A stretch of 64,000 nucleotides of DNA from JAJRPT01 sp964465945. GTDB taxonomy: Bacteria > Bacteroidota > Ignavibacteria > Kapaibacteriales > UBA2268. Under the pieces are notes generated by a model, which was not told the origin of the DNA, made no database searches, and was given only the letters and a program-made list of their open reading frames with translations. The DNA is taken from positions 50,689-114,688 of the forward strand of contig CAYXMM010000010.1 in NCBI GenBank assembly GCA_964465945.1, written 5' to 3'. A program made the position numbers and the translations under genes. Position 1 is the first letter of the stretch, and the number at the start of each line of letters is the position of its first letter. Below, in pieces: positions 36,427-45,274 of the stretch.

Positions 36427-37631
36427 CTATACCTCCTTATAAATTGTCTAAACTCCTCATTGCCATTGTGAAAGAAATCAAAACCCTTGCCAGTTGGATA
36501 CTCTAAACCTCTCATTGCATTTATATCATGACCAATTCTACATCGACTGTTACCATAATTATATAAGTAATAATTCTCAAAGCTAACTGCCATGTCGAAT
36601 GAATTCACATTATTAAATAACCTAGAGAGCCAAGAGCTATTATTTGTATAAGCTGTATAATGAAAAGAATGACCTAATTCATGCCAAAATATTTGAGAAT
36701 AACTTTCATAAAGCTCATCTGCTTTATATTCTCCATCTATTATTGTTCCAGCAAAATACATATGTTCCGAGTTATTAATCTGGCTTTTATCAATAAAAAT
36801 TGTTAATTTATTAAATAGTGAATACGTTGTAGCAACACTTCCTAATGGCTCCCCAGTATATTTATCCATTTGCGTTGTTATCATTAGTCCACCGTAACTA
36901 ATAGCATTAATAATTGTGCTATGAAAAGCATCCCACAATACATCATCATTAAAAGCTGAACCAATCAATGTAGTTAATTGAGTTACAGAATAAGTTCCAT
37001 CTGAATTTATCATTCCTTCCATTTGAACACTATTTTCATCAGCAAATTCTTGTGCCTCTGCTACAGAACCAAAATCTAAATTTCCTCGTTCATAATTCAC
37101 AACTCTTGTTTTAAGTCCGCTATTTGAAATTATACTATTTCCTGTATTTACAGCAAAATTTCCTGTGGATTCACCACCACCGCCACCTTGCCATCTGTTG
37201 TAAGTCAATAATTCGTCAAAATTTAATAGTTGCGATTCCCAATGTGCATAAAGTCTGCTTATGTACTCATTAACAAAATCCTCCTGCATTCTCTTTCGCG
37301 TCATCTCTATTTCTAAACTTGTGTATGAATTCAACAACTTCGCCTCTCTCTTTTCTTTCTTCGGTGCTAAGCCAGAGGGGTCGGAGTACATCACGGGGTT
37401 GTTGAACGCGAAGTGATAAGGTGTCCAACTATCGAACTGCTCGAATAATGGGTCGGGGGAGAGGAATCTGCCAAACTCTTCTGAGTATATCCGAAAGCCC
37501 ATTTGTGAATATGGCATCTCGTGGCTGGCTAACTCTCCGAATGCGTTTAAGTCGCTGTCGTAATTGCCGACCATAGCGGATTTGAGAGTATCGCCATAAG
37601 GGTTTAATATATAATTAATATGGATTTTCAA
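36423..37631 (-). CDS. Orphan RHS-core fragment with HELGH zinc-metallopeptidase tip
   Basis: 402 residues. RHS end-of-core at about 8-100 (PYGDTLKSAMVGNYDSDLNA, EEFGRFLSPDP, YSDPSGLAPKKEK), then a linker with YNRWQ and GGGGG, like the neighbouring cassette. The tip contains HELGH (317-321), a zinc-protease motif, with a likely third ligand Glu352 in AVSFENYYLYNYG about 31 residues on, as in M91-type/tox-metallopeptidases of polymorphic toxins. RHS cores normally cleave near the D-P-x-G-L motif to release the tip. The upstream lipoprotein (37637) and downstream lipoprotein (35914, overlapping by 4 bp) are candidate immunity proteins. The N-terminus is truncated: there is no secretion signal. 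Confidence 0.85.
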   Translation of the reverse strand: MKIHINYILNPYGDTLKSAMVGNYDSDLNAFGELASHEMPYSQMGFRIYSEEFGRFLSPDPLFEQFDSWTPYHFAFNNPVMYSDPSGLAPKKEKREAKLLNSYTSLEIEMTRKRMQEDFVNEYISRLYAHWESQLLNFDELLTYNRWQGGGGGESTGNFAVNTGNSIISNSGLKTRVVNYERGNLDFGSVAEAQEFADENSVQMEGMINSDGTYSVTQLTTLIGSAFNDDVLWDAFHSTIINAISYGGLMITTQMDKYTGEPLGSVATTYSLFNKLTIFIDKSQINNSEHMYFAGTIIDGEYKADELYESYSQIFWHELGHSFHYTAYTNNSSWLSRLFNNVNSFDMAVSFENYYLYNYGNSRCRIGHDINAMRGLEYPTGKGFDFFHNGNEEFRQFIRRYR

Positions 37632-37636
37632 TAAAA

Positions 37637-38143
37637 TTACTCAGTGTAGTTACTTTGCCTTCTGTAAAACTCAATATCTAAAAGTGTAAGTTCATTTCCT
37701 TCAAGAATATAAATAAATCTAAAAGAATTGTAAGCTATTGCTTCTTTTTCCCAGTATGATAATTTTTTTGTCGTGTTTTTGTCGTATACTATTATTAACT
37801 CTATAAGTTTTCTATTACCTATACCAACATATTTAAAATATTTGCTTTCATTCGCATACTTTGCATACGTCCCAGTATATTCTACCCTGTCATATTTATA
37901 ATATTTCTGATTTTCTTTTAAGTATTTTAAAACTGTGTCAACCTGCTTATATTTTTCATTATCGCTATATATTTCTTTGGATACTCTTATTTTAATACCT
38001 TCAAAACTAATATTTTTTTTCGATAAAATACTTTGTTTTATTGCTTCATCTGAAACAGAAATAATAGACCTAAAATCTATGTTACTATTAATTGAGCAAC
38101 TAATGCAAAATATTAGAAATGAGTATCTTTTTAGCATAATCAC
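37637..38143 (-). CDS. Lipoprotein in RHS array, candidate immunity protein
   Basis: 168 residues. The lipobox is I-S-C at residues 14-16 (MIMLKRYSFLIFCISC), and the mature part is charged and Tyr/Lys-rich with no recognised domain. It lies 8 bp downstream of the lipoprotein at 38151 and 6 bp upstream of the RHS-metallopeptidase gene. Its toxin is not adjacent in the usual order; it may be an extra immunity copy left after a cassette was lost. Confidence 0.65.
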   Translation of the reverse strand: MIMLKRYSFLIFCISCSINSNIDFRSIISVSDEAIKQSILSKKNISFEGIKIRVSKEIYSDNEKYKQVDTVLKYLKENQKYYKYDRVEYTGTYAKYANESKYFKYVGIGNRKLIELIIVYDKNTTKKLSYWEKEAIAYNSFRFIYILEGNELTLLDIEFYRRQSNYTE

Positions 38144-38150
38144 CCCTGAT

Positions 38151-38666
38151 TTAATGAATTAAAAATAAAGTGTCATTGTCAAATTTAAATATACGATTTG
38201 CCGTCCCTCCTTCATCACCAATAAAGCACGGAATATCAGGTTCTACAGAAATGGGATTATCTATATAGAATTTATTATCATTAACATTTATGCTAGCAGA
38301 TATATAAATATAATTACCTGAATTATTTCCATTATTGTCTTTTTTATCCTCAATAGAGAAGTATACTTTTGTGACATTAGCATTGTATTTTTTATAAATT
38401 TTTAAACTATTTTTTAATCTTGATAAGCGTATTTCAAATTCATTATTATTATCAGCAAATCTATTAAAACTCACTTCAGGGTATTTTTTACTCATATCGC
38501 TAATAAGATTGTCGCTATGATTAAGCATATATATTATTATTTCTTCAATATAGTCTCTATTCAACACTATCTCTGTTCTTGAAACATTTTTCAAACTACA
38601 AGATGAGTTCAAAATAAATAATAAAGTGATTAAAACAAGGGTGATTTTTACCATATTTTTGCTCAT
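38151..38666 (-). CDS. Lipoprotein in RHS array, candidate immunity protein for lost toxin
   Basis: 171 residues. The lipobox is N-S-S-C, Cys23 (MSKNMVKITLVLITLLFILN, then SSC). No domain recognised. Its start overlaps by 4 bp (ATGA) the stop of a toxin tail remnant (38663..38767), the same layout as the other toxin/lipoprotein pairs, so it is probably the immunity gene of that eroded toxin. Confidence 0.65.
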   Translation of the reverse strand: MSKNMVKITLVLITLLFILNSSCSLKNVSRTEIVLNRDYIEEIIIYMLNHSDNLISDMSKKYPEVSFNRFADNNNEFEIRLSRLKNSLKIYKKYNANVTKVYFSIEDKKDNNGNNSGNYIYISASINVNDNKFYIDNPISVEPDIPCFIGDEGGTANRIFKFDNDTLFLIH

Positions 38667-38767
38667 ATTGTGTTTGCTATAATATCATTTAAACTCTCAT
38701 TTGGACCTCCATACATATATCTTTGAGGTAGCCCTTTTCTATATAAATATAGATTTTCTATTGACAT
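38663..38767 (-). pseudogene. C-terminal remnant of a metallopeptidase-type RHS toxin
   Basis: From ATG 38767 a 34-residue frame reads MSIENLYLYRKGLPQRYMYG... and ends at TGA 38663. The segment S-I-E-N-L-Y-L-Y-R-K-G-L-P-Q-R resembles the third-ligand helix of the HELGH toxin (SFENYYLYNYG) and of M91-like tips. The upstream part with HExxH and the RHS core are absent. The stop overlaps the next lipoprotein's start by 4 bp. Too short to be functional; read as the tail of a deleted cassette. Confidence 0.7.
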
Positions 38768-38908
38768 GGCAATTAACCTAATATAAAAAAGCGGTAAAAA
38801 ATGAACACGAAAATAAAAAAGACAAAAAAACGGACACTATGTAAATATAGTAATTTAACTAAGTATATATATAAGTTAATATTATAGGATTTTGCGATGA
38901 AAAATCAG

Positions 38909-38992
38909 TACAGATGAAGGGAATCGAACCCTTACGATGTTGCCATCACTGGATTTTGAATCCAGCGCGTCTACCAATTCCGCCACATCTGC
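38909..38992 (-). tRNA. tRNA-Leu (anticodon CAA)
   Basis: 84 nt on the minus strand. Acceptor arms GCAGATG and CATCTGT plus discriminator A; D-arm region with GGAATTGGTAGAC; anticodon stem CTGGA/TCCAG around TTCAAAA gives anticodon CAA; long variable arm (class II, as for Leu); T-arm GGGTTCGATTCCC. CCA is not encoded. Confidence 0.95.
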
Positions 38993-39031
38993 AAGAACTT
39001 TATAAGAAGCAAGAAAAAAAAAGTAATAAAA

Positions 39032-39059
39032 AAAGCAAGGTTTTTTAGCACCTTGCTTT
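39032..39059 (-). terminator. Intrinsic terminator after tRNA-Val
   Basis: On the minus strand AAAGCAAGGT pairs with ACCTTGCTTT (39050..39059 with 39032..39041), loop of 8, followed by a run of T. It lies between tRNA-Val and tRNA-Leu, which would separate the two transcripts unless readthrough occurs. Confidence 0.85.
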
Positions 39060-39061
39060 CG

Positions 39062-39136
39062 TGGGCAATGAGGGATTCGAACCCCCGACCCTCTGCTTGT
39101 AAGGCAGATGCTCTGAACCGGCTGAGCTAATTGCCC
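39062..39136 (-). tRNA. tRNA-Val (anticodon TAC)
   Basis: 75 nt. Acceptor GGGCAAT/ATTGCCC with discriminator A; D-arm TAGCTCAGCCGGTTCAGAGC; anticodon stem TCTGC/GCAGA around CTTACAA gives TAC; T-arm GGGGGTTCGAATCCC. Encoded without CCA. Confidence 0.95.
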
Positions 39137-39207
39137 TAATTCTTTATCTTGCGAAGAATAGAATTCAAAATTAAAGAATATTTTTATTCTATGCAAGAAA
39201 AAAATTA

Positions 39208-40293
39208 TTATAATGTAATTTTTATTTCTTGTCGCTGTGATTGTTGAAGGTTCTTTTTACGTAATAACTTGATTACTCTATTAGTTGCTCCAACGATTGC
39301 TTGCGAAGAAGGTGAATCAAAACTTTTTAACACAACTGGCATTCCACCATCGTTTGCGTCTCTCATTTCCATTGTTAGTGGAACTTCTCCTAATAATTCA
39401 GTGTGATATTCTTCTGCTGTGGCTTTTCCTCCACCTGAACCGAATATTGTGTATTTTTTATCAGGCATATCCGGTGGTATAAAGTAACTCATATTTTCTA
39501 CTATACCTAATACATCAACATTGACTTTTTGGAACATTTTAATGCTTCTGCGGACATCGGCAAGTGCAATTTCTTGTGGTGTTGTTACAACGATAGCGCC
39601 GGAAAGCGGTATTCTTTGGCAGAGAGTTAATTGAATATCGCCAGTTCCTGGGGGTAGGTCAAAAACTAAGAAGTCAAGATTTCCCCACCAAATTTGTTCG
39701 TGTAGCATATTGAAGTAGCCAGCGAGCATAGGTCCTCTTACTATTGCGGCATCGTCTCTTTCCATTATATTACCCATTGATGCAACTTTGATTCCATATT
39801 TATCACGTGGTTTTGCAAAAGTTTTGCCGTCGTCAGTTTGTACTGCTTCAAGTTTAGCCATTCCGATTCCGAACATTGTGGGTTGACTTGGTCCGTAAAC
39901 ATCAGCATCTAAGACACCGACTTTAGCTCCTTTTAGAGATAAGGCAGCAGCAATATTCGATGCGATGGCTGATTTTCCAACTCCACCTTTGCCTGAACCG
40001 ACAGCGATTATATTTTTCACACCAGGAAGAACGTTTCTTTTCTGATTATTACTTTCTACTTCGCTTATTATTATTTCAAATTTTGTTGTGCTTGAGAGTT
40101 TTCGGAGTTCGTTTATACATAGTTCGTTTATTGGTTGGGCTACCCAGTAGATTGGTTGAATTAATTTTAAATAGATTTTAACATTATCCCCATCTATTAA
40201 TACTTTTTCAATTGCCCCGAGTTCTTTTAAACTTATTTCTAAATCAGGGTCATTAATATTTTCTATTGCCGCGATAACTTGGCTGTTATTCAT
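39208..40293 (-). CDS. mrp: Mrp/NBP35-family P-loop ATPase (Fe-S cluster carrier, ApbC)
   Basis: 361 residues. An N-terminal MIP18-like domain (about 1-80, ALENINDPDLE-type start, here IENINDPDLEISLKELG) precedes the ATPase with deviant Walker A GSGKGGVGKS (99-108), DADVYGPSQPTMFG and DFLVFDLPPGTGDIQLTL. The protein carries Fe-S clusters to target enzymes. The C-terminal C-P-x-C cluster-binding motif is not present: the matching region reads ENMSYFIPPDMPDKKYTIFG, as in other members of this phylum, so cluster binding there is uncertain. Monocistronic, divergent from mltG. Confidence 0.93.
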   Translation of the reverse strand: MNNSQVIAAIENINDPDLEISLKELGAIEKVLIDGDNVKIYLKLIQPIYWVAQPINELCINELRKLSSTTKFEIIISEVESNNQKRNVLPGVKNIIAVGSGKGGVGKSAIASNIAAALSLKGAKVGVLDADVYGPSQPTMFGIGMAKLEAVQTDDGKTFAKPRDKYGIKVASMGNIMERDDAAIVRGPMLAGYFNMLHEQIWWGNLDFLVFDLPPGTGDIQLTLCQRIPLSGAIVVTTPQEIALADVRRSIKMFQKVNVDVLGIVENMSYFIPPDMPDKKYTIFGSGGGKATAEEYHTELLGEVPLTMEMRDANDGGMPVVLKSFDSPSSQAIVGATNRVIKLLRKKNLQQSQRQEIKITL

Positions 40294-40383
40294 ATAATAC
40301 TTTCAAAATTTAAACAATTTCTTGCAAGTAACGATTATAACTTTATTAAATTGCAAAATAAATATTAACAAATTAGATAAATA

Positions 40384-41439
40384 ATGAAGATATTTCTTGC
40401 ATTTTTGCTATTTTCAATAATCCTAATTAGTGGATTTTCATACTTTTATATTAAAGATTTGCAATATAGAGAGGTTCATTTTGCGGAGGAATTGGTTATT
40501 GAGATTCCTCATAATACTTCTGGTGATAAAATTATTAATATGTTTAATGAGCATAAACTTTTGCAACCTGGTTGGTTTTTTAAGTATTTACTTAGGTATT
40601 ATATGAATAATGAGAATGCGAAGCTTTATGCTGGGATATTTAGGTTTAAAGGGACAATGACTAACTTGGAGATATTGAAATCGTTATTTAACAAGACTAA
40701 AAGTGTGGGTGTGAGAATAACGATTCCTGAAGGTATGACATTAGAAGAATATGCAGAAATATTTGAAGGTCAGCTTAAATGTGATAAGGAATTATTTTTA
40801 GCTGCTACTAGTGATACTAATATTTTGAACGAGTATGGTATAGAAGCAAGTAATGCTATGGGCTACCTTTTACCAAATACTTATGATTTTAATGTGTATG
40901 ATTCTCCTGTAAAAATTGTTAGGAAATTATTAGATGAAAATAAGAAGTTCTGGACTGAGAAAAATTTAAAGAAGTTAGAAAAAATAGGATATTCAAAACA
41001 AGAAGTAACTATTTTAGCATCAATTGTTGAAGCAGAAACCCCTTTGAAAAAGGAAGCAAGGATTGTTGCTGGGCTTTATATAAATAGGTTGAAAAAAGGA
41101 ATGTTGTTGCAAGCTGACCCAACGGTTCAATTTGCAATAGGTGGTGAAAAGCAACGAGTTTTATTTAAACATTTAAAGATTGACAATCCATATAATACGT
41201 ATGTATATGAGGGTTTACCGCCAGGACCGATTAATAATCCGGGTGCTGGAGCATTAGATGCCGTCTTAAACTATGAAAAACATAATTACTTATATATGGT
41301 GTCGATGGGAGATGGCTCTGGGAGACATTATTTTGCGAAAAATCATCAAGAGCATTTGGCTTTTGTGGCAGATTATAAAAGAACAAAAGATTCGCTTAAG
41401 GTAGAAAAGAAAATGCAAGATACTCTAATTGTTCATTAA
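40384..41439 (+). CDS. mltG: Endolytic murein transglycosylase MltG
   Basis: 351 residues. One N-terminal transmembrane helix (about 3-22) is followed by a LysM-like region and the YceG-like catalytic domain. Family motifs: IPEGMTLEEYAEIFEGQL, YLLPNTYDF, the catalytic Glu in ILASIVEAETPLKKEA, LQADPTVQFAIG, YNTYVYEGLPPGPINNPGAGALDAVL and HYFAKNHQEHLAF. It cuts nascent glycan strands in the periplasm and helps set strand length. Monocistronic. No downstream terminator is obvious. Confidence 0.95.
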   Translation: MKIFLAFLLFSIILISGFSYFYIKDLQYREVHFAEELVIEIPHNTSGDKIINMFNEHKLLQPGWFFKYLLRYYMNNENAKLYAGIFRFKGTMTNLEILKSLFNKTKSVGVRITIPEGMTLEEYAEIFEGQLKCDKELFLAATSDTNILNEYGIEASNAMGYLLPNTYDFNVYDSPVKIVRKLLDENKKFWTEKNLKKLEKIGYSKQEVTILASIVEAETPLKKEARIVAGLYINRLKKGMLLQADPTVQFAIGGEKQRVLFKHLKIDNPYNTYVYEGLPPGPINNPGAGALDAVLNYEKHNYLYMVSMGDGSGRHYFAKNHQEHLAFVADYKRTKDSLKVEKKMQDTLIVH

Positions 41440-41520
41440 AAATATCTTGCAATTCACCAAAAATGAAATAAGTAATATAAATTATATCAAATAAAGACCT
41501 CCTTATTATTAGTTGTTAAA

Positions 41521-42516
41521 TTAATTTTCTCCGAATGACTTTTTTTGTAAATTGTCTATTCCTGCTTGCAATCTTTTCAACAGAGATTTTCTAAGTCTAT
41601 CTGGTTGAATAACTTCAATTTGGTCAATCCAGCCCATAAGCCAAGATTCTAATTCTGGGCTAAGTGGAACTTCCATATTGATAATTAAATTGCCTTTGTC
41701 TTCATAAATTTTTTGTGTTTCGTGGTAGTTTCTATTTTCAAAGTAATGCTTAAAATTCTTATTAATTCTAATCACAACTGTTTGTGTTTTACCATAAAAT
41801 ACTCCGAATCTAAATTTAGTAAATTCCTTGAAACTAAATTCAGGAATGACTTCGCCCTCTTCGGCTAACACTTTCCGCATTTTGCTTATGCTTTCAACTT
41901 TAAGAGCAACATGATTTTTATGAAAGGGTATATAGGCAACAACGTATAAACTTCCACCATATTGGAAAAATTGCCTAAAAACGCATCTGAAAGAACTTGG
42001 AGCTTGACCTGTGGTCTTCTCGTAGTCAACTTTGACAGTATTTTTTTCAACAATATGTTGAATTATAGTGTTGATATTAGCACTATGACTTTCATAATCA
42101 TATTTACCAAAATTTTGGTCCCAGAAAAGAGACTCAGAAGAATATATAGAACCAGGGTTTATTTTATTAATAACATCGATTAGTTCAGAAGTTTCTTTAG
42201 AAATTTCTGTGTCTTTGAAAGAAGATAAGTATGCTTTCAAAATATAAATCGACAACCCTTCATTAGTGTATGAAGTTGGCTCTGGCAATATTTTCTTTGT
42301 TGCTTTTGGGATGCACAAGTAATTGCGTCCACGCGATTTAACAAGTTTGACTCTTGGGTCAAAATGTTGAATATCTTTAAAATCCCTCTGAGAACTCCTC
42401 AAATCAGTCACAGAATTTAGAGTAATGTTATAAAACCTATTAACATCATCTGTAGTAAGTTTATAACCATTCTCCAATCTTTTAATAAGATGAGCAATTC
42501 TTTCGGCTCTTACCAT
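41521..42516 (-). CDS. WYL-domain transcriptional regulator (YafY-like)
   Basis: 331 residues. The N-terminal region (about 1-75) starts with RAERIAHLIKRLENGYKLT, the HTH part. A WYL domain in the middle (about 150-230) and a WCX-like C-terminal domain (about 255-325, MEVPLSPELESWLMGWIDQIEVIQP, then LRKSLLKRLQAG) follow. WYL regulators bind ligands, often nucleic acid or nucleotides, and control DNA-damage, defence or metabolic genes. A good SD (GGGGG box) lies before the ATG. Convergent with mltG; the target is not clear from context. Confidence 0.85.
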   Translation of the reverse strand: MVRAERIAHLIKRLENGYKLTTDDVNRFYNITLNSVTDLRSSQRDFKDIQHFDPRVKLVKSRGRNYLCIPKATKKILPEPTSYTNEGLSIYILKAYLSSFKDTEISKETSELIDVINKINPGSIYSSESLFWDQNFGKYDYESHSANINTIIQHIVEKNTVKVDYEKTTGQAPSSFRCVFRQFFQYGGSLYVVAYIPFHKNHVALKVESISKMRKVLAEEGEVIPEFSFKEFTKFRFGVFYGKTQTVVIRINKNFKHYFENRNYHETQKIYEDKGNLIINMEVPLSPELESWLMGWIDQIEVIQPDRLRKSLLKRLQAGIDNLQKKSFGEN

Positions 42517-42664
42517 AATTTATACCCCCTTTGTTTTTTATGAATAATTATTTTTATTTTAGTTTTTTGAATTAATTTTATTCCAATTTAAAAATTGTTT
42601 TAATATAATTCAAATTTTTTTTTAATTTAATGTAATTTTTTTTCAACTTAATTGTTATTTATTA

Positions 42665-44743
42665 ATGAAAATAGCTTTACTCAATTATTTTATTTTAATT
42701 ATTATTTGTAATTTGTTGATTTTAAATGATATAAAATCGCAGAGTTCAAATATAGAAAATAAGCGTGTTTTTATTTCAAAATCACAAATCCCATTTAATA
42801 TAGGGTTAATTGGTGGAATAAACACAATTTCTTCAACTGCTTATATACCTCTTTTTCCAAATAATGATGAATGTGGAGTTTATACTGATGGAATTGGAGC
42901 AGGAATTTTTGTTGGAATTAATGCAGGAATAGAATTTTTAAATTCAAATTTAATTGCCGATTTAAGAATTTTTAATGAAAAGCGTCCAGCTACTTTAAAA
43001 GAGAAATCTAATTGTTTTGAAGTATTATCACCAATTGACGATAAATATTATCCTTTATTAAGAGATCATAAATATACCGCAAAATTTAGTTTTTTGGCTG
43101 TAGATGTTGGCTTAAAAATTAGACTTTTTAGGTTAGTAGGGGAATTAACAAAGGTTAAGTTATTAGAACAAATTCCTGTTTATGCAAGGTTTGGCTTTGA
43201 AAGTGGGCAGGCAATGTTTGATAAAAATTATAATAATACTGAAACGATAACTTCGCCACAAGGTGTGAATTTCCCGAATACAAATTCAACAAAAAACATA
43301 GTAGAAAAAGGGGAATTTGATGAGACAATTAGCTCAGAAGCATTAAATTTGACTATGGGAGCTGATTTTAATGTTTATAAGGATTTATGGGTAAGTCCAG
43401 AAATATCATATCGTTATGAAATGACACAAGCTATTGAAAAGTATGATTGGAATATGGAGTTGTTACGCTTTGGTGTCAATGTATCAGTTGCTTTTAATCA
43501 AAATAGAATAGAAAATAATTATGAGGCAGAGCCAGAAGATACTACTTCAAACAATCAAATCATTGTTAAGAATGATTCTACAAAAGTGCATAATAATTTA
43601 GGGAAGTTTGTTTTTAATGATATTGATTTCACCGAAACTATCGTTACGCAAACTTTTCCTATTCTTCCTTATATATTTTTCGATTCAACTTCAACGGATT
43701 TAAGGGACATATATAAGATACAAAATAGTAGATTTAGTGAAGATAAATTAAGCAATAATACAATTGATATTTACTATAATTTAATTAATATTATTGCTAA
43801 TAGAATGCTTAAATATCCAAATTCACAAATTAAATTGGTGGGGAATACTGATGGTGCAGAGTTAACAAGTAATACAGAAAGGATAGAACTTGCTAAGCAA
43901 AGGGCAATGTCAATTTCTAAAATATTCCAATCTTTTGGAATTGAAAGTAGTAGATTGCAAATTGAAGTAAGAGAAACACCAAAGTTGCCAACAAGCGATA
44001 AGTATTTGGAAGGGTTGCAAGAAAATAGGAGGGTTGATATAGAAACCAATAATCTTGAATTGCTTGAGCCAGTTATGCATTCTCATTTTCTGGAATTTGC
44101 GTTGAATAAGAAATTGTTTTTTATGTCTCAATTAAAAGATATTTCAGAAATGTCTAGTATTGATTTTAGTTTGACATCAAATGGGAATAGCGTTTTTAAT
44201 GAAAGTGTTAGTAATATAAGTAATCAAATTGTTTATCATAATGTTAAAGAAAGTATTTTGAATAATGTTTCAGCATTAATTGATAATGGCGTGAAAGAAG
44301 TGAGTGCTAATATTCAGATTAATTATAAAGATGGTGAAGTTGAATCTAAACAATTTAACATTCCAATTAAGAAAGAAAAATCAGCTTATGAAGTTGGGCG
44401 TCTTAACTTAATAGTTTTTGATTTTGATAAATCTAATATATCAGAATCAAATAAAAATATGATTAAAAGTTTTATAGCAAATTCTATTTTTACAAATTCA
44501 AATACAACAGTAACTGGTTCGACGGATTTGCTTGGTGAGAAAAATTATAATAAGACATTGTCATTAGATAGAGCTAATGAAGTTGCAAATTATATTAAAC
44601 AAATCAACCCAAATTATAATATTAATGAGATTAAGGGGCTTGGCTCAGATAAGATTTTATTCGATAATAACACCCCCGAAGGTCGTTTCTATTGTAGAAC
44701 TGTTCTTGTTGAGGTGAAAACACCCGTTAAAGACCCAGAATAA
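42665..44743 (+). CDS. Outer membrane protein with two OmpA-type domains
   Basis: 692 residues. A signal peptide (about 1-25, ...ILNDIKSQ), then a barrel-like region with glycine-rich strands (IGLIGGINTISSTAYIP ... ELNMGADFNVY; about 40-280), a first OmpA-like domain (about 335-460, PILPYIFFDSTSTDLRDIY, KLVGNTDGAE, RRVDI) and a second at the C-terminus (about 570-690, GRLNLIVFDFDKSNISESNK, GSTDLLGEKNYN, GRFYCRTVLVEV). The double OmpA layout suggests peptidoglycan binding at two points. Function otherwise unknown. A long non-coding stretch follows before nrdJ. Confidence 0.85.
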   Translation: MKIALLNYFILIIICNLLILNDIKSQSSNIENKRVFISKSQIPFNIGLIGGINTISSTAYIPLFPNNDECGVYTDGIGAGIFVGINAGIEFLNSNLIADLRIFNEKRPATLKEKSNCFEVLSPIDDKYYPLLRDHKYTAKFSFLAVDVGLKIRLFRLVGELTKVKLLEQIPVYARFGFESGQAMFDKNYNNTETITSPQGVNFPNTNSTKNIVEKGEFDETISSEALNLTMGADFNVYKDLWVSPEISYRYEMTQAIEKYDWNMELLRFGVNVSVAFNQNRIENNYEAEPEDTTSNNQIIVKNDSTKVHNNLGKFVFNDIDFTETIVTQTFPILPYIFFDSTSTDLRDIYKIQNSRFSEDKLSNNTIDIYYNLINIIANRMLKYPNSQIKLVGNTDGAELTSNTERIELAKQRAMSISKIFQSFGIESSRLQIEVRETPKLPTSDKYLEGLQENRRVDIETNNLELLEPVMHSHFLEFALNKKLFFMSQLKDISEMSSIDFSLTSNGNSVFNESVSNISNQIVYHNVKESILNNVSALIDNGVKEVSANIQINYKDGEVESKQFNIPIKKEKSAYEVGRLNLIVFDFDKSNISESNKNMIKSFIANSIFTNSNTTVTGSTDLLGEKNYNKTLSLDRANEVANYIKQINPNYNINEIKGLGSDKILFDNNTPEGRFYCRTVLVEVKTPVKDPE

Positions 44744-45274
44744 ATTTTTTTAAAATAATATAATAAAATAATAATATATTCGTGTATTGTGAAACAAGAT
44801 GTTCCACAAAATATTTTTGCAGCAGAACAAAGAGACAATCAAATAAGTCGAAAGGACATAACATACATAATTTTAATACAATTATGAATTTTACTTTAAG
44901 TTGATATATGAAGTGAAATAGATAAGTGGAGTAATTTATATAAAAATGGACGCAAAAGACATAGAATTAACAAGAGATTAACCATAAAATCGAAAGATTG
45001 ATTAGGTGAATTTAAACAAAGTGTGAATAATTATTAATAGAGACTAAGAATATTTACTTTGATTTAAGTTTAACTTGTCGCAATTTAGTAGCCCGAGTAA
45101 AGACAGAAATAAAAAAACAAAGACGCAAAAACACTAAACCACACGCGAAAGATGCTTAAAAACAGCATAATAGAATGCAAAATAAAGCATTAAGATAATT
45201 GTCTCTATAATTTATTCGGTAACAAAAATTTTATTTAAAAAGCAAATTAAATTATTTAAAAATTTGGAGCCACG
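44744..45274. other. 531-bp non-coding stretch upstream of nrdJ
   Basis: AT-rich, no gene. It holds the SD GGAG (45265..45268) of nrdJ but I see no clear cobalamin riboswitch (no B12 box), NrdR boxes or strong hairpins. Many A-rich runs with AAAGAC/ACGC words occur. A long 5' leader is possible. Confidence 0.5.

Noticed and set aside
38882..39196. 104-codon frame on the minus strand
   Set aside because: It spans both tRNA genes and the terminator between them; it is a by-product of the tRNA sequences.
45120..45140. A reverse-strand GCGTCT word resembling the SigZ -35 box
   Set aside because: No partner box at 16 nt and no minus-strand gene downstream.
44744..45274. Cobalamin riboswitch or NrdR boxes upstream of nrdJ
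   Set aside because: No B12-box core or paired NrdR palindromes could be found by eye; a covariance search would be needed.
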